NCBI GenBank assembly: GCA_018136815.1 | Contig: CM030939.1 | Location: forward strand, 3,093,419-3,157,418 | Length of the DNA: 64,000 nt | Reading direction: 5' to 3' | From: Isochrysis galbana | Lineage: Eukaryota; Haptophyta; Isochrysidales; Isochrysidaceae | In this document: piece by piece, positions 9,301 to 18,117 of the stretch | Layout of the letters: every line of letters begins with the position of its first letter | Numbering within the stretch: position 1 is the first letter of the stretch | Position numbers and translations under genes: made by a program | Notes under the pieces: generated by a model | What the model saw: the letters and a program-made list of their open reading frames with translations, nothing else | Database searches by the model: none | Told to the model about the DNA's origin: nothing

Positions 9301-10944
9301 ATGTCGGCCGTCCTCGTCTCCTCTGCCTCCCGCCGGCTGCTGCTCGGCCGGTCACGGGCGCACGCGGTGATTGCGCGACAGAACGGCTTGCGCCTGGCCA
9401 GCCTGCGCGCCGTCGCCAGTAGAGGGCTGTACGCGTCGCTTCTCGAGCCAGTGGGCTCTCCAGGCGGCGGCTCTCGGCAGAGAGAGAGAAGGAGAAGGGT
9501 AGAGGCAGGTGGACGCAGAGAGCAGAAGGGCTCAGGTCACGAGTGCGGGAGCAGTTTTGAGGCGGCCAGAGGGATCAACGAGCGCATTGGACGCGCGGCC
9601 GACACCGCCGAGCTTCTAAGCGTGTACGCGGCATACAGCGCGAAGTACGACATGGTCCACCTCTGCTTAACCTGGCGGCAGCTTGGCCGGCTGTCGCTGC
9701 ACGGGCGCGAACATCGCCAGCTACTGAGCGACTGGGATGCACGCGTAGTGGCGCTGCGAGAACAGACGCTGCACTTTGTGGGTAAGGGATGCGGGAAGTG
9801 GGCGCTCGCGACGATTGCCTGCGCCCTCAGCAGGCTCGGGTTGCGTGCTGGGAGTTGGGACTTGTTGTGGGATGCGATCGAGGCCACGGCAGTGAGCGAG
9901 GTTAGCGACCTCGCCCACGTCCCACAAAATGCGGCCCTCGTCGCCGAAGCGTTCGCGCGCACTCGTGGACCCTCTCCCGCGCTTTTCGAAGCCATCGCGC
10001 AGGCAACGCACTCGCAGCTTGCAAAGTACAAGCCGCGTGATTTGGCCTCCCTTGCATGGTCGTTCGCGCGCTCAGGCAACGAGTCTTCGCGTTTCTTCGA
10101 GGCTCTTGCTTACGAAGCCACCCGGCGCGTGACAGCATTCGACGCGAGGGAGTGGGCGCAGCTATGCTGGGCCTACGCGCGCATCGGGCATCCGGCTCCT
10201 GGGCTCTTTCAAACCATCGCTCCTCTTGCAGCCGTTAGGCTAGACGAAATGGGCCCCGAGCAGATCGCGGCGCTAGCGTGGGCATACGCCAAGACGAGGC
10301 AGGCGCCTCCACAGCTCCTTGATGCTGTCGCGAAGGAGGCATCCAGTCGGCTCCTTGAGTTCAATGCGCACGCACTGACGAATCTTGCGTGGGCTTTTGC
10401 CACGGCAGGTCACGAAAGTCCGGCTTTCCTCGAGAGGATCGCTGCGGAGCTTGCTCCAATCACATGGCAAATGTCCTCGCATGGGTTAGCGATGGCCTCC
10501 TGGTCCTTCACCAAGGCACGGCACCGCTCGCCATTTCTGTATGACTCGCTTGCTAGTGAGGCGGCGTGGCGCCTCGACGAGTTCAGCCCGCAGGGCTTAG
10601 CCATGATAAGCTTTGCTTTCGTTGCGGCACAATCTCGAGCGGCTCCTGCATTGCTCGACTCTATCGCAGTAGTGGCGCTAGCAAAATTGTGCGATTTCAA
10701 CGCCCAAGATCTTGCTATTACTGCGTGGGCGATGGCCAATAATGGAGGGCCGACTCATGACATTGTGGGTCCAATTGCAGCCGAAGCGGCTCCTCGTCTA
10801 CGCGAGTTCACTCCACAGGGGCTGTCCATGCTAGCCTGGGCGCATCAGCGGGTTGGATCTCCATGTGCCGAGCTGACAGTGTCGCTCGATCTCGAGGCCA
10901 AGAGAAGATTTTCCTTCAATGATGAGCTGCCGGGGCCGCTGTGA
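9301..10944 (+). CDS. Organelle-targeted repeat protein (OPR/RAP-type helical repeats)
   Basis: Intronless, 547 residues. The first 45 residues are rich in Arg, Ser, Ala and Leu with almost no acidic residues, typical of a mitochondrial or plastid transit peptide. From about residue 235 the protein is a tandem series of about eight units of 36-38 residues. Each unit has a core such as LASLAWSFARSG, LAALAWAYAKT or LTNLAWAFATAG followed by PxLFxxIAxxAxxRLxEF. Repeats of this style occur in octotricopeptide-like and FAST-kinase/RAP proteins that bind organellar RNA and control its maturation or translation. No C-terminal RAP domain is evident; the protein ends shortly after the last repeat. The predicted role is RNA binding in an organelle; the target is unknown. 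A retrotransposon sits only about 100 bp past the stop codon. Confidence 0.75.
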   Translation: MSAVLVSSASRRLLLGRSRAHAVIARQNGLRLASLRAVASRGLYASLLEPVGSPGGGSRQRERRRRVEAGGRREQKGSGHECGSSFEAARGINERIGRAADTAELLSVYAAYSAKYDMVHLCLTWRQLGRLSLHGREHRQLLSDWDARVVALREQTLHFVGKGCGKWALATIACALSRLGLRAGSWDLLWDAIEATAVSEVSDLAHVPQNAALVAEAFARTRGPSPALFEAIAQATHSQLAKYKPRDLASLAWSFARSGNESSRFFEALAYEATRRVTAFDAREWAQLCWAYARIGHPAPGLFQTIAPLAAVRLDEMGPEQIAALAWAYAKTRQAPPQLLDAVAKEASSRLLEFNAHALTNLAWAFATAGHESPAFLERIAAELAPITWQMSSHGLAMASWSFTKARHRSPFLYDSLASEAAWRLDEFSPQGLAMISFAFVAAQSRAAPALLDSIAVVALAKLCDFNAQDLAITAWAMANNGGPTHDIVGPIAAEAAPRLREFTPQGLSMLAWAHQRVGSPCAELTVSLDLEAKRRFSFNDELPGPL

Positions 10945-11049
10945 TCCGTACTATGCGGCCATGCCTCGGAGCTAGCCTCAAAAACCGTGCGATGTTACCT
11001 TACCTGATTGCTTATTGAGATAGTGTATCGACTATCGTTAAAACAATAG

Positions 11050-11672
11050 TGTGGCGGGCTGTGTAGTGGCTGTGGTGAGTCTGTATGAAGTTGTGGTTGT
11101 GAGTCTGTAACATGGGATGTACGAGTCGCGGGACGAGAGGGACGGGACGAGCGACCGGAGGCGAGACGGGACGGGAGCACACGAGACGGCACGGGCGAAC
11201 CATGACCGGGCATGACGAGCGGGGACGGGTGGGGAGACAGAACGGAGCACGGGCGGGGCGTCCTAGCGATGTCGCGGGAAGCAGAGAAAAACAAAGGGGA
11301 AAAGAACACGGGGCGACGGAAGAACAACTCGGGAAATCTATGGAAACGAAGGGGAAACTAATGGAACGGGAGGGGGGAAGCGCTGGAGGAACGGAAGGGA
11401 ATCGGCGAGCGCGGGAGACCCTCCGACCCTCTCTGGCCAAGGAAACAAGGGAAACGCCGCGAAGACGTGGGAGAATGGAGGGGAGGGATTTCAGCTGTGC
11501 GTCGTATGCGCGGGAACTCGGGGCGGGAAGGGAGGGGAGGAGAGGGGTGTGGGGAAGACACGCTCTAAAGATAGGGCGCGCTGCGAAGAGGGGACGGAGG
11601 CGGGGCGCGGGAAAGCAGGCACGCTCTAAGGGTAGAGCGTGCGGTGTGGTGCGGCTCCCTTTATCCACGACA
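11050..11672 (-). repeat. 3' LTR (complete, 623 bp)
   Basis: On the element's strand it starts TGTCGTGGATAAAGG and ends CCCGCCACA, giving TGT...ACA termini. It follows the polypurine tract directly. Long open frames inside it on either strand have no domain and are treated as chance. Confidence 0.9.
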
Positions 11673-11684
11673 CCCCCCCCACTG
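11673..11684 (-). other. Polypurine tract of the retrotransposon
   Basis: The element strand reads AGTGGGGGGGG immediately before the TGTCG that opens the 3' LTR. This is the standard position for the plus-strand primer. Confidence 0.8.
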
Positions 11685-12573
11685 CGAGAATCGGCAACGG
11701 GGGAGGGAGGCGGAGGCGGCGAGGAGGCGGGAGCGGGCGGTGTCGAGGGAGACGCTCGGGGATGTGAGGAAAGGGGCGGCCTCGACGTCGAGGATGAAGT
11801 CGACGATTTGATTGTGGACGTCGGCGTGCAGGGCGGAGGTGGTGGCCTCCATGGCGAGGGCGGAGGCGGTGAGAGCTGCGGCGGCGGTCCGGGAACGGGT
11901 GACGGGACCGTCGCGCTCGGTGGTGGTGATGGAGGGGGCGGCGGCGGTGCTGAGTGGGCGCCAGCGGAAGTCGTCGGAGGCAAGGTCGTGCGCGTAGGTG
12001 TCGTCGGGGTAGCCGTCGTAGGCGATGGTGTGGCGGCAGCGGCCGGAGGCGTAGGTGTGCACGTCGACGACGGTGCCCGCGTACCACGCCGGAGGCAGGC
12101 CGTCGTGGCGGTGCGGCCAGAGGACCTCGATGCGGGTGCCGATGGCGACGTCGACGGTTGGTGGCGGCGGGCGCGAAGGTGGCGTCGCGGGTGCGGGGGT
12201 ATTGGGCGCGGCGTCGGCGAGGGTTTGGACGGCGGCGTCTACGGCGGCGACGGCGGGGGGAAGGCTGGAGCGAATCAGGGCGAGCTCGTTGAGGGGGCGG
12301 ACGTGGTGTTGATGGACGGTGCTGAGGCGGTCGTGGCGATAGACAAGGTAGGAGGAGCCGCGGATTCCGAGGAAGCGACCGACGGAGGCTCGGGGGCGGT
12401 CCAGGCTGCCTTTGGGGCCGCGCACGTTCTCGACGACGACGACGGTGGTGCCGAAGATGAGGGGTGCGGGTCGGTCGAAGGAGGGGATGTGGTTGGTGAA
12501 CTTTTGGTACTTGGTGACGGGCGCGCCGGGGCGGGCCGTGCGGTTGTCCAGGTAGTTGGCGTACTCGCGCGCT
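11673..12573 (-). pseudogene. Retrotransposon polyprotein C-terminal remnant
   Basis: One open frame crosses the whole interior and stops just inside the 3' LTR. Its first part (EYANYLDNRTA, then LIFGT, then a GRFLGI block) resembles the integrase C-terminal region of Ty1/Copia elements. After a Pro-rich linker comes a compact segment (IGTRIEVLWP, AWYAGTVVDV, HTIAYDGYPDDTY, FRWRPL) with the layout of a Tudor/chromo-like module. The order integrase, Tudor-like module, polypurine tract, with no RT in between, is unusual for Copia. Either RT and RNase H were deleted or the family has a different domain order. Confidence 0.65.
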
Positions 12574-13078
12574 GGGACGGGAGCACACGAGACGGCACGG
12601 GCGAACCATGACCGGGCATGACGAGCGGGGACGGGTGGGGAGACAGAACGGAGCACGGGCGGGGCGTCCTAGCGATGTCGCGGGAAGCAGAGAAAAACAA
12701 AGGGGAAAAGAACACGGGGCGACGGAAGAACAACTCGGGAAATCTATGGAAACGAAGGGGAAACTAATGGAACGGGAGGGGGGAAGCGCTGGAGGAACGG
12801 AAGGGAATCGGCGAGCGCGGGAGACCCTCCGACCCTCTCTGGCCAAGGAAACAAGGGAAACGCCGCGAAGACGTGGGAGAATGGAGGGGAGGGATTTCAG
12901 CTGTGCGTCGTATGCGCGGGAACTCGGGGCGGGAAGGGAGGGGAGGAGAGGGGTGTGGGGAAGACACGCTCTAAAGATAGGGCGCGCTGCGAAGAGGGGA
13001 CGGAGGCGGGGCGCGGGAAAGCAGGCACGCTCTAAGGGTAGAGCGTGCGGTGTGGTGCGGCTCCCTTTATCCACGACA
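12574..13078 (-). repeat. 5' LTR, truncated (505 bp)
   Basis: This segment repeats 11168-11672 at a constant offset. Its inner end is cut off and joined directly to coding sequence, so primer-binding site and leader are gone. The outer end TGTCGTGG abuts the AATAG target duplication. Confidence 0.9.
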
Positions 13079-13083
13079 AATAG

Positions 13084-14140
13084 ATAGGGTATAATGTCAT
13101 TCGTCACACAATGGCATACATAATCTAGCTCCTAGCCAATTGGGCACGACTTTTCAGCGCCAGATTCCCGCCATGCCTTGCCAATGTCTCTGAAGACGAG
13201 AGATATGAACTATCTTTAAAACGATAGGGTCCATGGAGCGCGCGCCGCCCCCCTCCTCCCTCCCCGCCCACCTCGCCGCGCCGACCGATCAGGACATGTC
13301 CCACGCCACGCAACCGCACCGACCTCCAGCAGAGACCACGCCTACCCAGGTACACGAGAGCCACGACGCGACACGCGCCCGGAGCATCACACGGTCCACC
13401 ATGGAGCAGCACAGAACACACAACAGCCCAACACATGCATGCAGTGCCACAAACAAACAGCTGGGGCCTCAGGGCCCCGGCTCCCAGAGGGGAAAAGCCT
13501 CCGGGCTGGGCCCCTACAACGCTGCGGCACTGGCCCCGTGCGCAAGCATGGGGTGCAGATCCGGCCGGTCGACAAGACCACGCACAACAAACCAGCAAAA
13601 ACGCACAAAAACTCCAACATTTCATTCAACTTGGAGGAAACCAGCGAGTCTGGTGGACACACACAAGGGGACGAGGGCGAAGCCCACCCCTGCCTCTCCA
13701 CACAATACATCAGCCTGAAGCCGCAGTCGCGAACGGAAGCAACGCGCCATACCACCAACATGCTGAGCAGAGGATGCTCACGCACCAACTAGACACAAGC
13801 AAACGTGAGTGAGGGATACGAATCAGAACACCCTAGACCAACCGGGGGCAAAGCCCGAAGGGCCAGACGACACGCGCACCGACACAACCCTCACGGAGGC
13901 ACGAAAGACACAAGCGATCAAGTTACTATTACTAACCCAACACTCGCCTGACCCGGACCGTACACAGGTGCAAGCAAGCCTCAACCCCTAACTAAATAAA
14001 GGCGCGGGACTTCTACTGTCCCCGTTCTGCGCGTGTGACTTCTACTGCCCCCCCCTCTAACCCCCCTCCCCCACCTCTCCCCCCCCTCCCCCGCCCCCCC
14101 GCCCTCCCCCCACAATTATAACTACTCGGATGTTAGACCC
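13084..14140. other. Unassigned, probably transposon-derived
   Basis: Several overlapping open frames on both strands carry no recognisable domain. A 100-bp piece at about 13190-13290 (ACTATCTTTAAA...ATAGGGTCCATGG then CT-rich, then CGCCGACCGATC) matches 28065-28150. A C-rich block lies at about 14040-14110. Confidence 0.3.
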
Positions 14141-14159
14141 GAGACGAGTGGAGTCGTCT

Positions 14160-14391
14160 CGTCTATGTTTCTTCTCGCCGGCGCCGACGTCACGACGTGC
14201 GATCTGTGCCCGTCCGAAACTTGTGGGGCCGTCACTTTCGGCTCGTTATCGACCACCAAGCGTTGCGATGGCTCCATACCATGCGTGACACGGTGCAAGG
14301 AGGTCCAGCTTCCCGCTTGATGCGTTGGAACCTCAAACTCTCCGAATACCGCTTCACCGTCGAGCACAAACCCGCCTCTGCCATAAGGCAT
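14160..14391 (+). pseudogene. Ty3/Gypsy RNase H fragment
   Basis: The frame at 14197 reads LWGRHFRLVIDHQALRWL, then SRLMRWNLKLSEYRFTVEHK and then PASAIRHA. This matches the Gypsy RNase H signature (HFTLVTDHKALxWL ... RLxRWxLxLxEYxFxVxxxPG). Homology breaks off where DALSR should follow, so the copy is truncated at both ends. No LTRs could be assigned to it. Confidence 0.8.
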
Positions 14392-14489
14392 GCCTGGTGG
14401 ACGAGTGTCTCCTCTGGTCTGGTGCTGGTGTGGTTCTTGTCACAGTCAGTGACCCACCATGGGGTGGGCCAGCATGGCTGCCTTCCTTG

Positions 14490-14645
14490 GTGTGGCCGGG
14501 GCCACGGGCCGTGCGGCGCGACCGGGGTCGCGCTCACCTACTCGGCCTCTGCGGGCGGACGCGGTCGCTTCGCCAGCGACAGCTCCATGGGTGCTGGGAG
14601 GGCGCCCGCGGCGGGGGGCCCGAAGGAGAGGTGGGGAGCGGCGGC
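14490..14645 (+). repeat. Dispersed repeat G, copy 1
   Basis: GGCCACGGGCCGTGCGGCGCGAC through CTCGGCCTCTGCGGGCGGACGCGGTCGCTTCGCCAGCGAC matches 56495-56590 in reverse complement with few differences. It follows directly on the Gypsy fragment. Confidence 0.75.
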
Positions 14646-14694
14646 GCGCTCCATGGCAACCAACTATAAAGTTAGTTGTGCCGAACTAGGAAGA

Positions 14695-15125
14695 GAATGC
14701 CGACAAGAGAGCGACGGGGCGACGGACGATCCGACGGGGCGACAGTTACGCACAAGCACAGGAATAAGGAAGGAATCTTTCGAAAACCCTTAAGTGAATT
14801 GATGAAGACCGAATTAAAACAGCGCCACGATATAATCCAACGGCCAACACCTGAGGGGGAATCAGGGTCACAGAAGGGGGTGGTTCCTTGCACCGGCGAT
14901 GCCTGAACGCTCGACTTAACCTAAAAACGTTAGGAGCACGCAAGGAGGTAAGCCAGGCGAGGGGCAAAGCAGGCGACAAGGGAGGCGACAAAGGAGGCGA
15001 GGGCAAAGAAGGCGAACGTAGGATGATGCGACGGTGGCTAGCCTACAAGGAGGGGACATAGAAACGCAGAGCACAACTTCTAAAACAAAAAGGTCGATCG
15101 TCGATCGCGGATGCGGATGCGGATG
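14695..15125 (-). repeat. Dispersed repeat C, copy 1 (empty site)
   Basis: Read on the minus strand, it runs from GATCGACCTTTTTGTTTTAGAAGTTG to CGTAACTGTCGCCCC. The same order occurs on the plus strand at 31095-32150, where a 641-bp element interrupts it, and partly at 23035-23185. This copy lacks the insertion and so shows the unoccupied site, CAGGTGTTGGCC. Short open frames only; the class of the repeat is unknown. Confidence 0.85.
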
Positions 15126-15364
15126 CGACAGAGTAGTGGTACTAACGCTCAGTTGTTTCATTATTATCATTATTAAGCTAGACCGTAGTAGGCGTTAGCC
15201 CAGAATCTTCAAATGTTCTTTTAAGGCATAGTCGTCGTGCTGTACTACAACGCGTTACTTCTACTACACCTTTTGCCTTTTGTGAACATATGCACAACAC
15301 ACAACACGCAATATGTCATATTGTAATTCAAGAATGTACCAGAATCGCTGGATACTTGATGACT

Positions 15365-16238
15365 TCAAGGAGCTTGGATCCACGACATAGCTGGAGGAGT
15401 CGGCCCACCCGCCAAGGATCGCCACAGCATCGCTGCGTCGTCCTGCCCCTTTTCAACCCCCGCGCTAAACTGCTCCGGTGTGAAGCGAAACGCCATGCTA
15501 AGAGGTAGCCCGCTTTGAGTAGGGTTGACGAGAAGCTGTGCGCGCTCGGGAGAATCGGTGAATGCAGGTCGATTGTTTGTCAAACCGCCGTCGGTCGACC
15601 ACCGACCTTTGCACTTAGCGAGTAGAGTGCCAGTGGCATAATGGACCTGAGAAGGTCAACAGAGATCATGAGCGCAGTTATAGGAAGCCCACAGCTAAAT
15701 GCACTGGACCCACCTCCTTTGCGTGCTTTGGATTTCCTCCAAACGAAGAGTAGACTGCATTCTCACATCCGCGCAAACCTAAGTGTGTCACTGAGATGAA
15801 GCAGCGCCCGTCCATCTCAGCGAGCCGTTCCACATTTTCGTCCACAATCTGATGGCCAAGTGCTCTCCAGTGCAAGTCAGCGTTCCACATGGATCTCAGC
15901 GCATTCTGCGAGCCACAGAGCGCGCCGTGGGCAAGGTAGGTGTCGAAGGTGCACGCTTCACCCGTGAGAAGGAGCTCGAAGACCGCCTGCGCGCCCGAGG
16001 AGGCGCCAGAGAGCCGTGTGCATCTGGAGAGTCGTGACAAGACCGAATAGACGCCCAAAAAGTAGACTGAGAGGAAGCCCGAGCCAGCGACTACGAGATC
16101 AACCTCAAGTGGGCGGGAGGCGCTGCCTGTTTGTACTTCGGCAGCAACTGCCTCTGCGCGCGCGAGCAACCGCTCCCGCTCGGACACGTGCGCCGGCGGC
16201 GGCGAGCGGCGCGCAGACAGAAAACGGACGGCCGACAT
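15365..16238 (-). CDS. Patatin-like phospholipase
   Basis: Two exons, 16238-15714 and 15646-15365, are split by a 67-bp intron (GTGGGT...CTCAG) in phase 0, giving about 268 residues. Exon 1 holds the glycine-rich oxyanion region (VVAGSGFLSVYFLGVYS) and the nucleophile elbow LSGASSGA (GxSxG). Exon 2 holds the catalytic Asp motif STDGGLTNNRP. The Ser-Asp dyad of patatin-like acyl hydrolases is therefore complete. The arrangement resembles the PNPLA/ATGL subgroup, which acts on glycerolipids or phospholipids. It is short for that family, with no extra domain and no clear targeting sequence or membrane helix. The start was chosen as the first ATG in the frame. The short intron would be missed by a simple ORF search, leaving an apparently broken enzyme. 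Confidence 0.8.
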
Positions 16239-16284
16239 CGGAGGGAGCGAGCCTCTTCCTGGAAAATACTACTACTAGAGCTCT

Positions 16285-16345
16285 ACTACCATGTTACCCC
16301 CACGAGCCAACGCCCCCCGATCCCCCGATAGCTATCGGGGGGAAA
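16285..16345. repeat. Hairpin repeat CCAACGCCCCCC...CCCCCGATAGCTATCGGGGG
   Basis: A near-perfect 20-bp palindrome is centred on 16330 next to CCAACGCCCCCCGATC. A sister copy in reverse orientation lies at 23893-23945, with the palindrome CTATCGGGGGCCCCCGATAG next to GGGGGGCGTTGG. Both also share a flanking TGTTA(A)CCCC word. Confidence 0.7.
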
Positions 16346-18110
16346 TTTTAAATTTTCTCCCGATCGCCAACACCTTTGGGGGCACCCAGAGGGCCAGCAA
16401 GGGCAGCTCAGGGGGCAGTGGAGGCTGGGGCTCAGCCCCTGCCCCCCCCTGCCTCTGCCTCGCTCGCCTCGCTGGTCCTGGGTGCCGCCCGGAGGCCCCC
16501 TTTTGATTGGCGACCAGGGATGGGGAGGGGGAAGTCAGTACGAGAGCAGGCCCAAGCGGGCCTGGGAGTGCGGCTCGCGACCCGCGCCCACTGGGTCTGG
16601 GTGGTTGTGTTGAATGCCCTGATCATGCCAGAAGGCAGAACATGGGGTTGACCGACAGGTCCCCCGGAGGGGAATTGGTGCCTGAGAGCAAGCGCACTGC
16701 TCTGAGGCTGACGCGCAGGCGCCAGGGTGTATGGGTTCACGTTTACCCGGTGTTGACACCTCCATTGGCTAGGTGTGGCACATGCGTTAACACCTCAATC
16801 TGCAAGTGTTGGTACCCGGGTTAACACCACACTGCCGGTGCTGTGTACTACTGTGCACCCACGCACCCACGCACTCACGCACTCACGCACTCACGCACCC
16901 ACTGAATGCATGACTGAATGCTACGTGCCTCGCGTGCGCGCGCACGAGGAGCTGCACGGCCAAGTGGCAAGTGGGGAGTTGCTCTTCGGTCTTCGGCACG
17001 GGCACCATGGCCAACTTGGAGCTTGCGCGGCTGCACCTGCTGCTGCGCGCGCTGCGCTGCTGCCGCTACACGGGCGGCGCGATCTATGGGTTGCCCTGTT
17101 GCCTGATGGGCGGGCGCCGACGTCGCGCCGCAGGGGGGTAAGTAAGGCGCGAGGGCGCGCGGCCCAACTGGTCGGGGGAAAGTGAGAGAGAAGAAGGGGA
17201 CAGTTCCAGAGGGGAGTGTTTCTTTGAAAATTAAAGTGGAAGATACCAAATAAATACGACGGCATTTGCCGGTTGTGGGGAGAGAGAGTAAAAAAGAGGA
17301 CCAAAAGGACAAGAGAGAGAAACATTTGAAAATGTATATAGTGCGTAAGGTCGATTTCCCGAGATACGACATGATCGTCAGATATCGGGCGGATAGCTCA
17401 TTAGTCATTAGGGTCAACGATGCTAGAGCTAGAGCTAGAGCGACCAGGGACCATGTGAAACCGTCAGCTGCCGGCCCCGTCTCGAGAGGTGGGTGGCACC
17501 GCCCTTCGAGTGGCGTGGAGGCCTTCCTATGAGGTTTTCATATTCAAGCCGCCAGGGCTCGTGCCGCCTCGCCAGTGGGGGGGAAACGCTGCGAATGGGG
17601 GGGGTGCGCGGTGCGGGTGCGTCGGGGCGATGAAAAATGAAAAAAATGGACGTCGGTTGCACCTTCTTGCCGCTGAGGGGGAGGGCACGTGGCGCCTCCC
17701 CATCTCCTCATACTCATATACCCCTACTATTAAGCAGTAGGTTAATACGATTTACATATACAGCTTGGATACGTACAACCCGGTGCTACCACAACACATG
17801 AAGAAGCTCCTCAAACCTGAAAACCAATGCGAATACGGCTCGCGAAGCGATCGCAACAGCACAACCGTCATGTATTTCACACCGGTAAAAGCAATGGCCA
17901 CACCACGATTCTCGAGCACCGCTATTTTTCGCATCATGGACTCTTTGAACTACACGCGAATGCCGAGCTGCCGCACCATATCCGAAACCTTGCACAGTGA
18001 TGCCAGGCAGGACAGACGAACACTTGCTCACAGCGCTCTTGCTCACGAGCAAGTGCAAGCCGCTTGCTCCGGAGCGGCCGAGTGCCGCATGCGCTAGTGA
18101 GCGATTCGGG
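16346..18110. other. Unassigned intergenic DNA with repeat fragments
   Basis: The part at 16370-16500 (CCAGAGGG...CAGTGGAGGCTGGGG) and the part at 16735-16830 (GGGTTCACGT...GTTGACACC...GTTAACACC) resemble, in inverse order, the repeat B region and its flank near 39290-39870. A CACGCACT short tandem run lies at about 16860-16905. I see no supported gene in 16900-18110. Confidence 0.35.
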
Positions 18111-18117
18111 GCGCAGC

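Larger units (their letters stand above)
11050..13078 (-). mobile_element. Deleted LTR retrotransposon with intact target duplication
   Basis: Minus-strand element bounded by TG...CA and by a 5-bp target duplication AATAG at 11045-11049 and 13079-13083. The 3' LTR (11050-11672) is complete. The 5' LTR survives as 12574-13078. Every aligned position I compared between the two LTRs agrees, with a constant 1406-bp offset and no indel, so insertion was recent. The 901-bp interior keeps only the end of a polyprotein; gag, protease, most of integrase and the last 118 bp of the 5' LTR are missing. The breakpoint falls at a shared GGGACGGG. No reverse transcriptase remains, so the copy is non-autonomous. 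Confidence 0.9.

Noticed and set aside
11112-12611. 499-residue + strand frame across the retrotransposon
   Set aside because: It is antisense to the retrotransposon interior and LTR, with Gly/Arg/Glu-rich low complexity and no domain.
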